64,000 nucleotides of DNA from assembly GCA_013398275.1 (NCBI GenBank), contig VZSE01006029.1, positions 1,702,000-1,765,999 of the forward strand. The letters are read 5' to 3'. Made by a program: the position numbers and the translations under genes. Shown one piece after another: positions 27,197 to 39,500 of the stretch (position 1 is the stretch's first letter; each line of letters opens with the position of its first letter). Under the pieces are notes generated by a model that was not told the origin of the DNA, searched no databases, and saw only the letters and a list, made by a program, of their open reading frames with translations. This stretch comes from Promerops cafer (taxonomy: Eukaryota; Chordata; Aves; Passeriformes; Nectariniidae).

Positions 27197-27214
27197 ATTT
27201 ATCACGTGATAAAT
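27197..27214. promoter_or_regulatory. 18-bp perfect palindrome centred on an E-box
   Basis: ATTTATCACGTGATAAAT equals its own reverse complement. The centre is CACGTG, the canonical E-box bound by bHLH-ZIP or bHLH-PAS dimers (USF, MITF/TFE, CLOCK-BMAL1 classes), and the flanks place GATA words in opposite directions on each side. MITF/TFE-type sites prefer TCACGTGA, which is present. Occupancy cannot be seen from sequence. Confidence 0.4.
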
Positions 27215-28003
27215 AATACTTTTCCAATCTGAATACAGCTGTAACAATCCACTCAGCTGGGACTGTTGCTCAAAACACTGTTTAGCCTATTTCCCTACAG
27301 CTAGACTGGTTCCTCGTGTTATTCTCATGTCCAATTGTTTTTCTAGCAGGCATCCCACTTTTTGGATCATAGTCTCTATTTGCTCATTTGCTCATGTACA
27401 GTGTGTATAACATACTGTATTTGGTTAAGGAAACTTTTTTGCTCCTAGAGAAAGCACAATTTCTTATATCATGCTCTTTCAAATATATTGATTATACAGT
27501 CATCTAAACCTATGTTTGCAATATATATCATGAACATTTATGGAGCTTAGATAAGAAAACTGTTCTTTTGTTTTTGTTTTGTTTTTTTTTTTTTGGCATC
27601 TATTTTACAGAATGATATTAAGCTAGACAGAAACTCAAAGACAGCCCTAACATATTTTCAATTGTTATTTGATTCTCTTGAAGCTTTCTCACATAAGATT
27701 AATTTAGAAGATTTCTTCACAGCCCTTTTCAGATAGCTCTAAAAGACAGTTAAGCAGCTGTTTTTGCTAAAGAACAAAGGCAAATGCAATGTCACTCAGA
27801 AATTCAGGTGCCCTGTGGAGGTTTTTTTGCCTGAGTACTGCTTTGGCTATGAGAACTGGGATGGAGAGACAGAGACAGGCAGAGAAGAAAGCCTTTCTCA
27901 AGGGTCATTTCTATTAGCATCAACACCTGCTCAGTGGATTCTGGTTCCCTCCCCACTTTCAGCTGCTTTTTCCTATGCCCAGATGCCTCCTCTGTTCATT
28001 GGA
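27215..28003. other. Single-copy non-coding DNA
   Basis: No gene or mobile element is recognised. A T-rich run lies at 27566-27594 (TTTTG words then 13 T). The open frame at 27764-28009 has no recognisable domain and ends at the border of the CR1 copy. Confidence 0.6.
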
Positions 28004-28330
28004 TCATAGAATCACTCGGGCTGGAAAACACCTGTAAGATGACAGAATTCAAGCATTAACTGCCAGTTCCACCACTAAACCATGTCCCTAAGTGCCACAT
28101 CTACATGTCTTTTTAATACCTCTGGGGACAATGACTCAACACTTCTCCTGGGAAGCTTGTTACAATGCTTAAAAATCCTTTTTGGGGGAGAAATTTTTAC
28201 TACCATGCAATCTAAATCTCCCCTGGAGCAACTTGAAGCCTTTTCCTTTTGTCCTATTGCTTGTGCTTGGGAGAAGACACAGACCCCCATCTCAAGAGTT
28301 TCCACAGTAAACCAGACCAGAGAACTGGTG
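28004..28330 (-). mobile_element. CR1 LINE 3' end, antisense to the plus strand
   Basis: The copy begins on the plus strand with TCATAGAATCACTCGGGCTGG, the reverse complement of the CR1 tail (TTCTATGA) and the GTTGG..CC segment before it. It continues with GTCCCTAAGTGCCACATCTACA, then CTGGGAAGCTTGTTACAATGC and CCTGGAGCAACTTGAAGCC, in the order expected for the bird CR1 3' region. It is truncated at its 5' end, as most CR1 copies are. Overlapping open frames on both strands (28075-28375) are by-products of this element, not genes. Confidence 0.88.
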
Positions 28331-28364
28331 TCTGTTAAAATTAGCAGATTATTTTTGACCTTTT

Positions 28365-28390
28365 TCACCACGTGATCATCTCACCACGTG
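28365..28390. promoter_or_regulatory. Pair of TCACCACGTG E-boxes, 16 bp apart
   Basis: The ten-base word TCACCACGTG occurs at 28365-28374 and again at 28381-28390. Each ends in the palindromic E-box CACGTG, giving two E-boxes with a 16-bp centre-to-centre distance. The pair lies just beyond the recognisable CR1 copy and could be part of its diverged sequence or a small duplication. Tandem CACGTG sites are used by bHLH dimers, but binding here is untested. Confidence 0.35.
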
Positions 28391-31300
28391 GCCTCCCAGC
28401 TATGGTCCTCTTAGAGAGGGGGCAGTGCAGGACCAGAGAATGAGAGGCAGGAGGACAAACGTGGACAGAAAGAGCTTAAGCTGGTGCTGCTGCTGAAGTC
28501 TGTGGAAGTTTGGCCTGAGCTAGCCCCAATGTAGATGGTGTCATACCACTGAACTTCCAACAAAAAGAAGGTATTGGCCAAAAGAAGCCTGGATACAAAA
28601 CCTGGAAAACGAGTTTTTCCTTGTCAGAAGAGTCATGTCTGCAGTCATTTTTGCAAAGGAGCAGACCTGCATTGGAGATATTTCTCTCTGCTATCAGTTT
28701 CTGATGATTTTAATAAATGAAAACACAAATCAGTGAAAATGGCTGGAAAACGGTTGAAATAAGTACAAAAGTGAGAAGCCTGACACATCACTTTGTCCAT
28801 TCTTCTGCTTTTCTTCATAAAGTAGCAGGAATCAAAAAACAAGATCAGCAAATTATGCAATTGAAAACAGTGTACCTTACCCATATTGCTTAGTTGGCCA
28901 GGACACCACCACACTTGTTTATGAGAAATCTTCCAGTGGATTCTTTAATTATACAGCATATTGGGCAGTTCTTTTGGCCAATCTTTCAATATTACATTTT
29001 CCAGTTGTCCAACTGATGTAATAGGTAACAACTGATAGTGGCAAGAGTGTTCTTATGTAATAAAGCTGAATGCTTTGCTAGGTAGTTTCTCCTTTGAGAT
29101 CTCTACTTCCTTCAAAACCCAAGAGCTGTATTTCAGGTATTAGACACACAAAGACATTACTGCAGCTGAACACAGGGCTGAACACAGTGCAGCAGCTGAG
29201 TGCTGTTAACTGTTAGATCAGCTTTAAGAAAAAAATGCAAGCATGTAACAGATCTTTGCATTCCTTAATTATCAGCAAAATAATGTTAAAATAGTTTTTC
29301 ATGCCCTACCAAGAACTGGATCCTGATTTCAATGGGAATCTGAAACCTCTGCATTGATTTTTTTTCATTATTCTTGCCCCTTCCTCTTCTGTCAAAATAT
29401 TGCTTGATTCTTCTTCTTTTACACAGCTGTTATATCTATTATACATCTTAAACAAAGGCATGCTCTTGTTCTATAAACAGTGAAGCATATAACTTTAAGT
29501 TTGCAGACTGGCCACAGAATTCCAAATTGTTTCAGTTTAAGAACCTGCATAACTACCCCAAGGACTGGGCCCATAACCATGTAAAGATAAATATCAGAAA
29601 CACAAATGAAAACACTTGAGCATATGCACAGCTTACTGTGGCATTACTGAGTCATTAGGGGTGATTGCTTGTGCCAGGAGCCTAATATAAACATTAGATG
29701 ATTTTGCATTTCCCTGATTGATCATACATTTGTTAGAGATGATGAGATGAATTTCATATTTCTGTACAGCCTGAAAAAAACTAATAAAATGGAATAGGGA
29801 GCTGTGAAACAGAGAAGACCTTCTTCCAAGTCCTGAAGGTCATTTCTTCATGAATACAGAAATATACCATCTCTTGGTAAAAAGTAAAAATATATTCTGT
29901 AGCATAATGCTCTGTATTTATATTTTAAACAATTTAATGAAATATTAAACAGATTCAGTTTGAGATCCTGTTATTAAGCTATAGGAAAGGTCATGACAGT
30001 AGAAAGACTGCAATAGCTACTCTGAACAAAGTATCTTGTTATTCAATAATAACATGAAGTCTTAACCTAGAGCTGATAAGCAGTAACTAAAAATCATAAA
30101 ATCATAACTTCCTTCTTTCCTATTTTCTGTAGGCGATGTTTTTCTCAGTGGGGGAATGTGTGTGGGGGGGGTGTTGTTTCTTTAAAATATTATTTTCTCA
30201 AACTCATCTCTTTCTTATCTTTTCCTTTATTCTTCCTTTCTAGCCCCTGTTTTTTCCTCTGTGTTCTCCCCTCCCCCCAGTTATCTCCAATTTGATCTCA
30301 TCCATATGGTCTTAGACAAATTGGCTGCAAAAGATCTGGGTAAGGTGAGCAGATGTCCTGTGAAAAAAAGTCATCAGGGTGTCCATTTTTTCCCATTTCT
30401 TCATATTATACTACTCAGTTGCACAGTAGGGGAAAAATAATAGGCAATTTACATAAGAAATCCTTGGATAAACCTGTGTTAAAATACTGGAAAATAAACT
30501 TTTGCAAGAGTTTGTCAAAATTAAAAAAGAAAAACAAAAAACATTGCTCATTCTTTGCAGTTATGCCAGCAGGTTGTCTAAAACATCTGCTCTGGTAATA
30601 TGTCACAAGAAATAGCCTGTGCAGGTTAGGCCAGTACATAATAGAGGTAAATGTATTTTTAAATGCCAGGTTTTAAAAGAAGACAGATCCGCTTGGTATC
30701 TCATTATAAGGGAAATGGCTTTTCATGTCACCCCATCAGTACTTGTGCAGCTTTGGGGAAAGTTTCAAAGGTTACGATCCATGCCTTTTAACTCTTAACT
30801 AGCTTACAATATTTGCAGTGAAAAAACTCTGGATGGTTTTATTTCTCAAGTAATAAAATTGACTTCTTTTTTGTCTTTAAAAAATGAAAGGGAATTTGCA
30901 TTATATCTGCATATGGAAAATATTCTGGACAGGAAATATTGCCTTTAAGGGAATATCTTTTAGGGTTCCTACCATAGCTGTTTGCTTCTCTGCATGTTCA
31001 TGTGAATATACATACATGACTCTCAAAAATCTTTGTGGGCTGATTCTGACTTAATGGCAGCATAGAACTGAAGTACAATTACTGATTTCCTTAGAAGTGC
31101 CTAGTCACATCAGTGAAGCACAAATTCAGTGCTTTCATAAAGCTTTGGCTTCCTCTGAAGGCTGCAGCACAGATCCCTCAGAAGTCAATAATCCTTGTAT
31201 AAACCTGCAAATTTTGGGCCTAAATTCAGCAAGTGACTAATATGTGTTCTTAAGTATGTTTGCACAATTTTGCACAAAGAAAACTATTTAGTGCATACTC

Positions 31301-34300
31301 ATATAATTTACTAAATCATGGATTATCTAGCAGAGTACAAAGAACTTTTAGGTGATAAAAGGTTCCTGACTGAATTCAACATCTATATATGTGATTCCCT
31401 TGGAAATACTTAGGATCTTGCAGTTAGGCAAGTACTTAGAGATTTTGTGGAATCAGATGCATATCCTTATGTCTACAATACCAGTAGACATGAATTTAAT
31501 TTTGCTTACACTGGTTGTAAGCATATAATGAAAAATAAAATACAAATTATACTAACCCAAGTAAAAAGGTAATATCTTTGTGGGTGGACTATGGTTATCT
31601 CTGAGGTCAAACTGTTATTAATTGAAACAATTGCTCATGGGGAAACACGCAGATTCTTACCAGTTTTGACTAAATTTTTAGTGGGAAGTCAAGTATATAT
31701 TTCTGGTTAAACACTTAGAGAAAGCAGGCTCAAAGTAGAATCAACCTGCACAATTTTTAATTTACTACCAAAAAGTCCTTGCTCTGCCCATTTTGGAAAA
31801 GATTTTTAAAGACATCCCAGTGCACTCTTATTGACTCTTGTTGTTGTAAAAGCTTTTTCTCTTGTAGTTATATACAAAATAATAAAACTAAAAATATTTT
31901 TCAGAATACGATGACTATTTCTTCCTTGCTTGATTGAAGCTGAAGAGAAAAATCGTCCCTATCTTTCATTTGTATAGGCTAACTCTTACATCTCTCTGTT
32001 TTTTTTGTTTTTTATTTTTTAATAAAGCACTGTTTCTTATTTTAAAAAAGTTGAACAAATTTTAAAACCACAAATAAGAAGTGTGAGAAATAAGGGAAAT
32101 GAAACATGAAGTATAAAAATGTGTCAGAAAAATAGGACCTGATTATCTGGGGAGGTTTCTGCTTTGCATTGATATTATATAATAGTACTCTGGTCTGAAC
32201 TACTCTCAATTTCTTAACCAAATTACCCTTTAAATTACCAAGCAAGGGCCATATGCTTTTCTCATTTATGCTGCGCATATCTCAGATTTTCACTTAATTT
32301 AAACAAGAGAGACACGATAATTGTCTCTTTAGCTTAAAGGAAAACCATGTGCTCTTCTTTTAGTGCAATTTTCTCAAAGTTACCATGGTGAGAAACACTT
32401 TTTCACAGAGTCCTCCTGATCACTGACTCAGTCCAGAAGTTGTTCCTTTTTAACTTCTTTATACCATCACCTTTCTAGTTAAGGACTAGTCAAGAGTCTT
32501 TTTCAATACTTCACAATGGCTACTTTATTTTTCTAAGGACAGTTATGGTTGGATGAGTAGCATTTGAGAGAAGAAAAAAAACCTAAGTTTTAAAAATTAA
32601 CTTTCATTTGTTCCTCAATTCAAATTCATTCATAACTCAGCAAGACCACAAAGATTAATAATGTTCCTAAAATTATGCTTAATATTTAGGTAACTTACTA
32701 AATCTGGGTTCATTTCCTTGAAAATGTTCTAACCGGACAGATGTCAGAATGCAAAATTAAGACTGCTTATGTCCATATGTCTATAATTTGATCAAGTGAT
32801 TTTTTTTCTCAGTGTATTTTCTCATGATTTGTGCTACTGAAAAATTTGGTCTACTGTTTCATAGGGTGCCAGGATTGTTTTTCTAGTGGTGCTGTTTTGT
32901 GTGAGAGAACTAAAATGGTAAAACCTCTAACAGGAACTGAGGTTAGCCACTTGCATAAATAATATTAAACTGTTGGGCAGTATTAGGTTTGTTATATTCC
33001 ATTTCTTGCCTCCACAATATAATTTCATACTTTTATTTCCAAAACATTAATAGATCTAGCGTAACAGCATAAAAATACCCTCAACAGTAATTTATATTTT
33101 TTCTTAATTTTTTATCTTGCACTGGATTTACTAAATTCAGTTGCCTTCAGCAACACTTTAGTAGATAGCAGAGATCTCCATGAAAAGTCTAGACAGACTA
33201 TCAGACTGCCATTCTCATTTTCATCCTCAGCAGACCGTCAGCTTTCCTCTTTCATCATGTGTGTTCAGTGCACATATGAGGATAACACTGTGGCACTGTT
33301 CATGTAGTGATGTGTATGTTTATGCTATTCATGTGACAGTGAATATGTCTGCCATTGCTAACACAATGCAAAAATAAAAAAATTAACTCAGTATTGGAAT
33401 CTGAGTATCAGCGGCTGGTGGGGAATAATGACACTGGAAGGGTTTAAAGAGTGCAAAAGGCAGCAAAAAAGATTTATATACTTTATTTGGTGTAACATAC
33501 TAGTTTCAACAATCAGCTGGTTCATTCAGTGTGGCTCTGTGGCACGGCTGCAGCACCTGTGCAATTTACTTGGCCTGTCTTCAGTGCTTCTCACTTTCTA
33601 CCATGATACAACAGTCTTCACCTTGTGCACAACAGGTCCTAACTTATCCTTTGGCATGTGGTCAAAATGAGATAAACTCCTTTCACTCTTTGTGAAAATC
33701 AATATTACGGCAAGTAAAATGAAATTCTGTGGCTATTCTGTATAGTACTCTATACACTATATATGTATTACTGTATAGTAATTATTTTGTCTTCTGATTA
33801 CCTCAAGCACACTAGGACTTAGACAAACCACAGGATAGTGGCTCTCCAGCACATGCATGTCACACACACACAGATGACAGGATTATCAAACTGATGGCAG
33901 AATTAATTTTGTTAACTTTATCTGTGGTGGAGGTGTAAAATATGCAGCTGGTGAATAAATAGTATAAAGAGATAATAGAATTACTCAGCCTCATTAAATG
34001 GCTACACATTGTGCTATTTAGTAATTCATTCAATAGCAAGGTGTCTTGAAGAGCAGGTACAATAGATTATGAACTGTAGGGGGACTGCACACATAAAGAC
34101 ATAACTGTTAAGGGGAATCAATGCATTCTGCTCAGCACCATATGCATAGAGACATAGAACAGTTATTATTACAACATCATCTCAGCTTGTTTAACACAGC
34201 TATCCCTGTCCTTTCACTCTGTCCTCTTTTCTCTGCTTTCCTCCTTTTTCTTTTTACAGAATCTAACTCTATAAAGGAACATAACAAAATCATTCAAATT

Positions 34301-34919
34301 GAAATCTCACACCTCTCCACCCTCCTTAAGGAAGGAATGCATGCTATCAACAATACACATTAATCAGTTACAAATGAAAGTAATAATAATCTGCCATGCT
34401 CTTCTGCCTATTATCATAAGTAGCATGAAATGATAACTTAATAGTATGCAGTACTTCACTTCATCAATAAAAGTATCCAAGCAGCAAAGCACAAACACTA
34501 ACAAGTGTGCAGCACAGACAATTCTCATCACATCCCGAGGACCTGGTTCATTCTTCATCAGCTGTAATGCCAGCTTGCCGAGTCACAGAGGGAGGAATGA
34601 AAGCTGCTACTAATGTCTGAGAGGGAAGAAGGCTGCCACTTCCTTAGCACTGCCTGCCTGAAAAGTTGTAATGGCCCCATGGTGTCACCAGCAGGGACTC
34701 AACTATCACCTTCTGCTGCTTCTGTAGTGAGTTTTTCCAGTCCTATACAGCTGCTGAGAACAACTAGCTCTCCCTTTTCTCATCAGCTTATCTCACCTTG
34801 GCAATGAAGATTCTCATGTCTGTCTCTTACTGCATGGAGGTGCAGTGCACGATAGTCACCAGCTGGCTGACACACCAGCACTGCCTTGTTGGGGTCCCAT
34901 TTGCAGCGTGGGTGTTCCT
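28391..34919. other. Single-copy AT-rich non-coding DNA, about 6.5 kb
   Basis: No gene is supported. A short G run with GTGTGTGG words lies near 30155-30172, flanked downstream by a C/T-rich stretch (30230-30290). Open frames at 28645-28914, 30353-30639 and 33428-33670 carry no domain and some overlap antisense to each other. The 34560-34900 part is richer in G and C and merges into the CR1 copy that follows, but I do not recognise it as a repeat. Confidence 0.6.
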
Positions 34920-35072
34920 CCGTGGAATCGCCATCCCTGGAAGTGGTCAAAAGGTGTGTGGATGTGGCCCTTGGGGACATGGTGTAGTGGTGAACATGGT
35001 GGTGCTGGGTTAACAGTTGGATTTTATGATCATGGAAGTCTTTTCCATCTTAATGATTCTGTGATTCTATGA
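34920..35072 (+). mobile_element. CR1 LINE 3' end, sense
   Basis: Sense-strand CR1 words appear in order: CCATCCCTGGAAGTGGTCAA, then GGATGTGGCCCTTGGGGACA, TGGTGGTGCTGGGTTAACAG, TTGGATTTTATGATC, TTTTCCATCTTAATGATTC, and finally the tail GATTCTGTGATTCTATGA. The 3' end is complete and the 5' side is truncated near 34920. Frames crossing it (34798-35072) are in CR1 3' untranslated sequence and are not genes. Confidence 0.85.
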
Positions 35073-36257
35073 ATGGTCGGGTTATTACATGGTTCCCACA
35101 CAGACTGTTGTCCTTACACATTCTGGTTCAACAGGTGAAAACTCTCATCCTGGTGAAGCTGGATGGAAATCCTCTCTCAAAGTGTTCTGTGGAAAATGGA
35201 ATTTCCACAACAAAAATGTTTGCCATAATAAAAGGTCTATTTTGCCCAAAGTGAAACAAAATTGAAGTGTTTTCTTACAGGGAAACTGTGGCTTGTATCT
35301 TACCCCCCTGTCTCCTCAGGCAAGATTCTGTCCCTCAAGGGTTATTGCTGTCTCTCATCAGCTTTTACTGATGGTTCCCTTATTGCAGGTACAGCCCAGG
35401 CCACAGAGCCACAGAGGGGAGGGCAGTTTTTGGCACTCAGCTGCTATGTAGTGCCCTGGCAGCTGCATTAACTCTGAATCAACTGAAAATATTTCCACAT
35501 TCCAAAACTGATAATTATTTTTAAGCTGACAGCCCAGCAAATGATTTTTCAGCACATTTTCATTTTTTTTAGGGTTATCAATACACTCAAAATAATAATA
35601 TAAGAAGATGAAAAAAAAATTAAAAATTGGCACCAGAGTCCTGTGTTTATTTTAATTCTGAGAAATAAAACCATGTCAACTTGTCCACTCCTGTAGGAGT
35701 TTCCAAGTATGACACATAGAGCTCATACAGTAACTTTGTGGTAACCAGCTCAGAAGAACAATACTTTTGTTTATTTAATTGTTGGGATTTTGCCTGCCGA
35801 TAATCTTTTTCAAATAAGGCTACCTTATCCGTGTGTCCCCTGTCATTTACATGTGCTTGTAATTGAGCCATCTAGGAAATTCCAGGGAAAGATCTTCCCT
35901 GTAATCCTACAAAAAGGCTGAATATGAGATGTAATAATAAAAGTAAGTTAGGAAGACACACTCATAATCCAAATAAAAGTTACAGGAAAGTGGATGAAAA
36001 AATTAAAGAATATTTCCTTCAGAATTCAAGGCTCTTCCATCCAACAGAACTGTAAAAGAACCATGTTAGCTATCAATCCTATAGTTAGTTTAAATTTATG
36101 TTGGAGTGGTTAGAAGAAGTTTTTCCTCACCTGCTTTTAGTGAACAGAAACCTGGTAAAATTAATAAAATTTAAAAAACTGGATACTCAAAAAGCCAGAT
36201 TTTGTTGATTATTAATTTCCAGTAAAAAGGCTTTTTTAATACAAAATACCTAATTGG
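35073..36257. other. Non-coding DNA with one exon-like segment
   Basis: No gene is supported. The 35281-35388 segment has splice-like borders and is listed separately. Downstream there are open frames on the minus strand (35358-35633, 35647-35871) without recognisable features; the first encodes a Phe/Tyr-rich string that comes from A-rich DNA. Confidence 0.55.
35281..35388 (+). other. Exon-like segment, 108 bp (unproven)
   Basis: An acceptor-like GTGTTTTCTTACAG ends at 35280 and a donor-like GCAGGTACAG sits at 35385-35394. The 108 bases between them (divisible by three) are open in one frame, giving a string such as KLWLVSYPP..LIAG. I recognise no protein family and see no neighbouring exon. 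It lies about 200 bp downstream of the CR1 tail. Chance or a lncRNA exon are both more likely than a coding exon. Confidence 0.1.
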
Positions 36258-36297
36258 GTATATATATATATACACACACACACATATATATATGTGT
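36258..36297. repeat. Compound TA-CA-TA microsatellite
   Basis: The tract reads (TA)n then (CA)n then (TA)n and ends TGTG. About 40 bp of alternating purine and pyrimidine could adopt Z-form or cruciform structure and is likely to vary in length. A minus-strand open frame crossing it (36236-36436) reads YIYVCVCIYIYT only because of this repeat. Confidence 0.92.
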
Positions 36298-36487
36298 TAG
36301 TCCAGATCTGGTAAGACTGAAAAATAACATTAACCTCTACACAAGTGCTAACAACATTAAATATTCTCAAGCTACACCGTGAGTGAGACAAGGTACTGCA
36401 GCTCAAAAATTCAGTTAAAAGTTGTTGTGTAGGCAATTAGACACAGTCTGTGCTATGTTCACACCATGCCTATGACATGATTTATTG

Positions 36488-36526
36488 GTGCCTTCCAACT
36501 TGAGATCTTCTATGATTATATGATTT
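36488..36526 (+). mobile_element. CR1 LINE terminal tail fragment, sense
   Basis: GGTGCCTTCCAACTTGAG followed by TTCTATGATTATATGATT matches the very end of a bird CR1 (CCTTCCAAC then repeated ATTCTATG octamers), with some decay. Upstream similarity fades quickly, so only the last 40-70 bp seem to be kept. It is an ordinary, heavily 5'-truncated copy. Confidence 0.6.
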
Positions 36527-39500
36527 CTCGTTGTGTTGAGTGTGCTCGATTCCGATGCTCAGCACAGATTTGCAAGGCCTGGAGCTCAATGACACTTTTT
36601 GAAAAACTCCATTCTCCTCTTCCTGTATCAGTACTAATAGCTGCAAAGAATCAAATCACCACGCTGCTTAGCCATTTGGCCAGTAAGAAGAGCATATTTT
36701 ATATTTGCTGCTTGAAAGGAAATTCTCAGAGGATTTTAGTCTGTGAAAGGCTGGGCACCAGTGCTCAAAAATATATGAATTGGTTTAATATGCTTGGAAA
36801 AGGGCAGATGTGATTATATTACTCCATTACACATGGAGGAAAACTAAGGCATAAAGATATAGAATGACTTCATAAACCCAGAAATAAGTACTGTGAACAT
36901 TTCACTTCTTTTTGTTTATCACTTCAGCCACCTGGTACTCACAGCAGCTAACACAAACTTTTGGCTAGATGAGGAAAAAGTATTTCTTCTGGAAAGCCAT
37001 GTTGGACTAAATGCCCAATACATAACCAAGTGGTTTTGTCAAGTGGAAAATAACCATTTTACGAAAACTGTTTCTGTACCATTCTCTCATAGTGCTCACC
37101 AATTTATTATATATAATGACATAATATTGAAAAACCAAACATCTTTTCAGTAGTCACTACAATTACTTTTTTACTTTCCATCTCCATCATTTGGCTTTGA
37201 TTTTAAAGTGAGAACTTACAACAGACAATTCTTGTTTTCCCTATGTTGGTTTAACACATCCTGCCTTGGTGACTTTCAAATTAAACAATCTTAGTTAATT
37301 CTATTACCATAATCATAGCTAATACTTAATATTGTAGGCTTTCAATATTTTTAGGTTTCTTTAAAAAGATTTGGTTCATACTGAAATAGTAGCAATTTTC
37401 CAGATTCCCCCTGGGAAGAAAAACTCAGCATTTAGTACAGATTTCAATGCCTGGGTTCTGGATGAAGCCCATCTGTGATTTACTGAAGAAGTACCTTGCC
37501 AACATCACTTTTATCAGAGTATTATGGGAAATTGCACACCAATGTTCTAACCTTACGCCATGTTGTTCTGTGACACAATTAGGATCATATAATAACTTAT
37601 GTTGAATACCACCAATTATTATTACAAATAATTCCTGTAAAGCTGTCTCTTATGCTGTTAATTAGCCTTAGCCAGTCACCTAAAGGAAATTTTCTACCAA
37701 AGTTAAAGCAATCCTTTTTCAGATTTCAAGTGAGAAATCTACCACTGTCATATTGAACCCAATATATGACTGAGGATTTTCTGTGTTGAATGCATGCATC
37801 GCCATAGCTAATTTGTGGAGATTTTGACACCAACTGAGAAAGTGGCACAGAAACATAAGTCTGAAATAGCATATCCATAACACATAGAAGAGAAAAGTAA
37901 ATCTAATGATGTTTTAGTATTCAGCTGGGATCCACACATTTCCTGTTGAATATGTTAGTGATGTAAAAATGGCCCCTTAACATCGCTTTTCCTCTCCAGT
38001 ATGCAAAAAGAAAGCAAAAAATTATATTTTGAAAATATTGCCAAGGTAATCTGAGCAAGCAGAATTGTAGCAGAGGTACTGTAATGTTTATCCTGATTCC
38101 TGCTTTTATAATCACTGCAATGGGCCTGTGTGTGTTTACACTGGTGTGTTCACAGCACAGACAAAGAACAGTTTCCAGGTACTCTGACAAAAGGGAAAAC
38201 TACGGCACGGCTTCTTTATAGTCTCCTGCAATTATCACTGTCATGAGCTAGAATAATAATTTAAAATAGGCCTAAGAATTTATAAAGGCTCTGTGTTGCT
38301 TCCAATAGTCATTGGAAACTTCTGAGAATGTCAGGGCATATAAGCATATATGAGTGACCATCTCTTAATATTTGATGGTGTTGGCATTAACCATCAAAGC
38401 TTTGCTGTTCTGCTTGTACTTCATCACCTCATTTTGCACTGAATATTTGTCTTTTTCCAAGACAATCAGTTTGTCTGTAAAGTCCCATTTTAAAAGTCCA
38501 TGTGCTCACGAGCACAAATTGCATGCCACTTTCACAAAAGTGATATTTAATGCACACAGGACAGCTATTGCAAGCCATGTAGCTGTTTAGTTCTTCTGAT
38601 GGTTTTAATCCATTTGTCCTCATGCTAGCTCTTCACAATGGATTGTACTTCTTCACAGCTGTGGGGCTGCAACCATAGGAATAAGTTAATACAAGTACTG
38701 ATGCAAGTGGAGTTTCCTCCCATGAAATACAAAACTGGATGCTTTGGCTTCACAGCTGAGTTTCTTATTGCATATAATACTCACTCTTTTGCTAAGCTTT
38801 CAGTGTAAGTTTTTTTTTTTTTTAATGCTGCCTTGAAAAACATCCTGCCATTTTCAGCTAAACAGGAGTTTTCAGTAGAAAGGATTCCTCTGTGTCTTTC
38901 CGTGTTGCTTTTACTGGCTGCTTTGATTTTCTGCTTCTTTCGTTGTTTTCCTGGACTACCATCAGGAAATGGCATTGATAAATGTAATGCTTGGCGCTCT
39001 CATGACATTAACACCATTAAAAGTAAGTTCTCATGAGCAACTCATTGCTTTCTCCCAGGGAGTATTGTCACAATATGGATTTTCAGACTCTATGTCGAAA
39101 GCAGAATCAACAGAAAAAGAAATCAGGAACAAAATAAAAGCTTAAGGGAAATGCTGGGCGCAATCAGAGACTCTTGTTTACAACCATTCTGGTGTTGTAA
39201 TGAAGCTTCATTACAAATAAAAAACCCAGTCCTATAATAAAATGGAGGGGAGTCCTCTGTAGCACAATGCCTTTTTATCATTCCTAGCTATCCTTGGTGC
39301 ACCAAAAAATTAGAGAATGAAGATTTTACCATTTTTGGCTAGAAAGTAAAAGTAGGTTCAGTGATAAGGTCACAGCTTCTGCCCTGTCCTATTCTAGCTG
39401 ACAGAGCAGAAATAGAAAAAGTAGCCATGTCTGCACTAGACTAATAGGAAGACTGACCATGTTAGAAATCTGAGCTCAAGTGAGAGAAGAAAAATAGCTG

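Noticed and set aside
28075..28375. Mirror-image open frames of about 98 codons on both strands
   Set aside because: They sit within and just past a CR1 3' region, which is not coding for a cellular protein.
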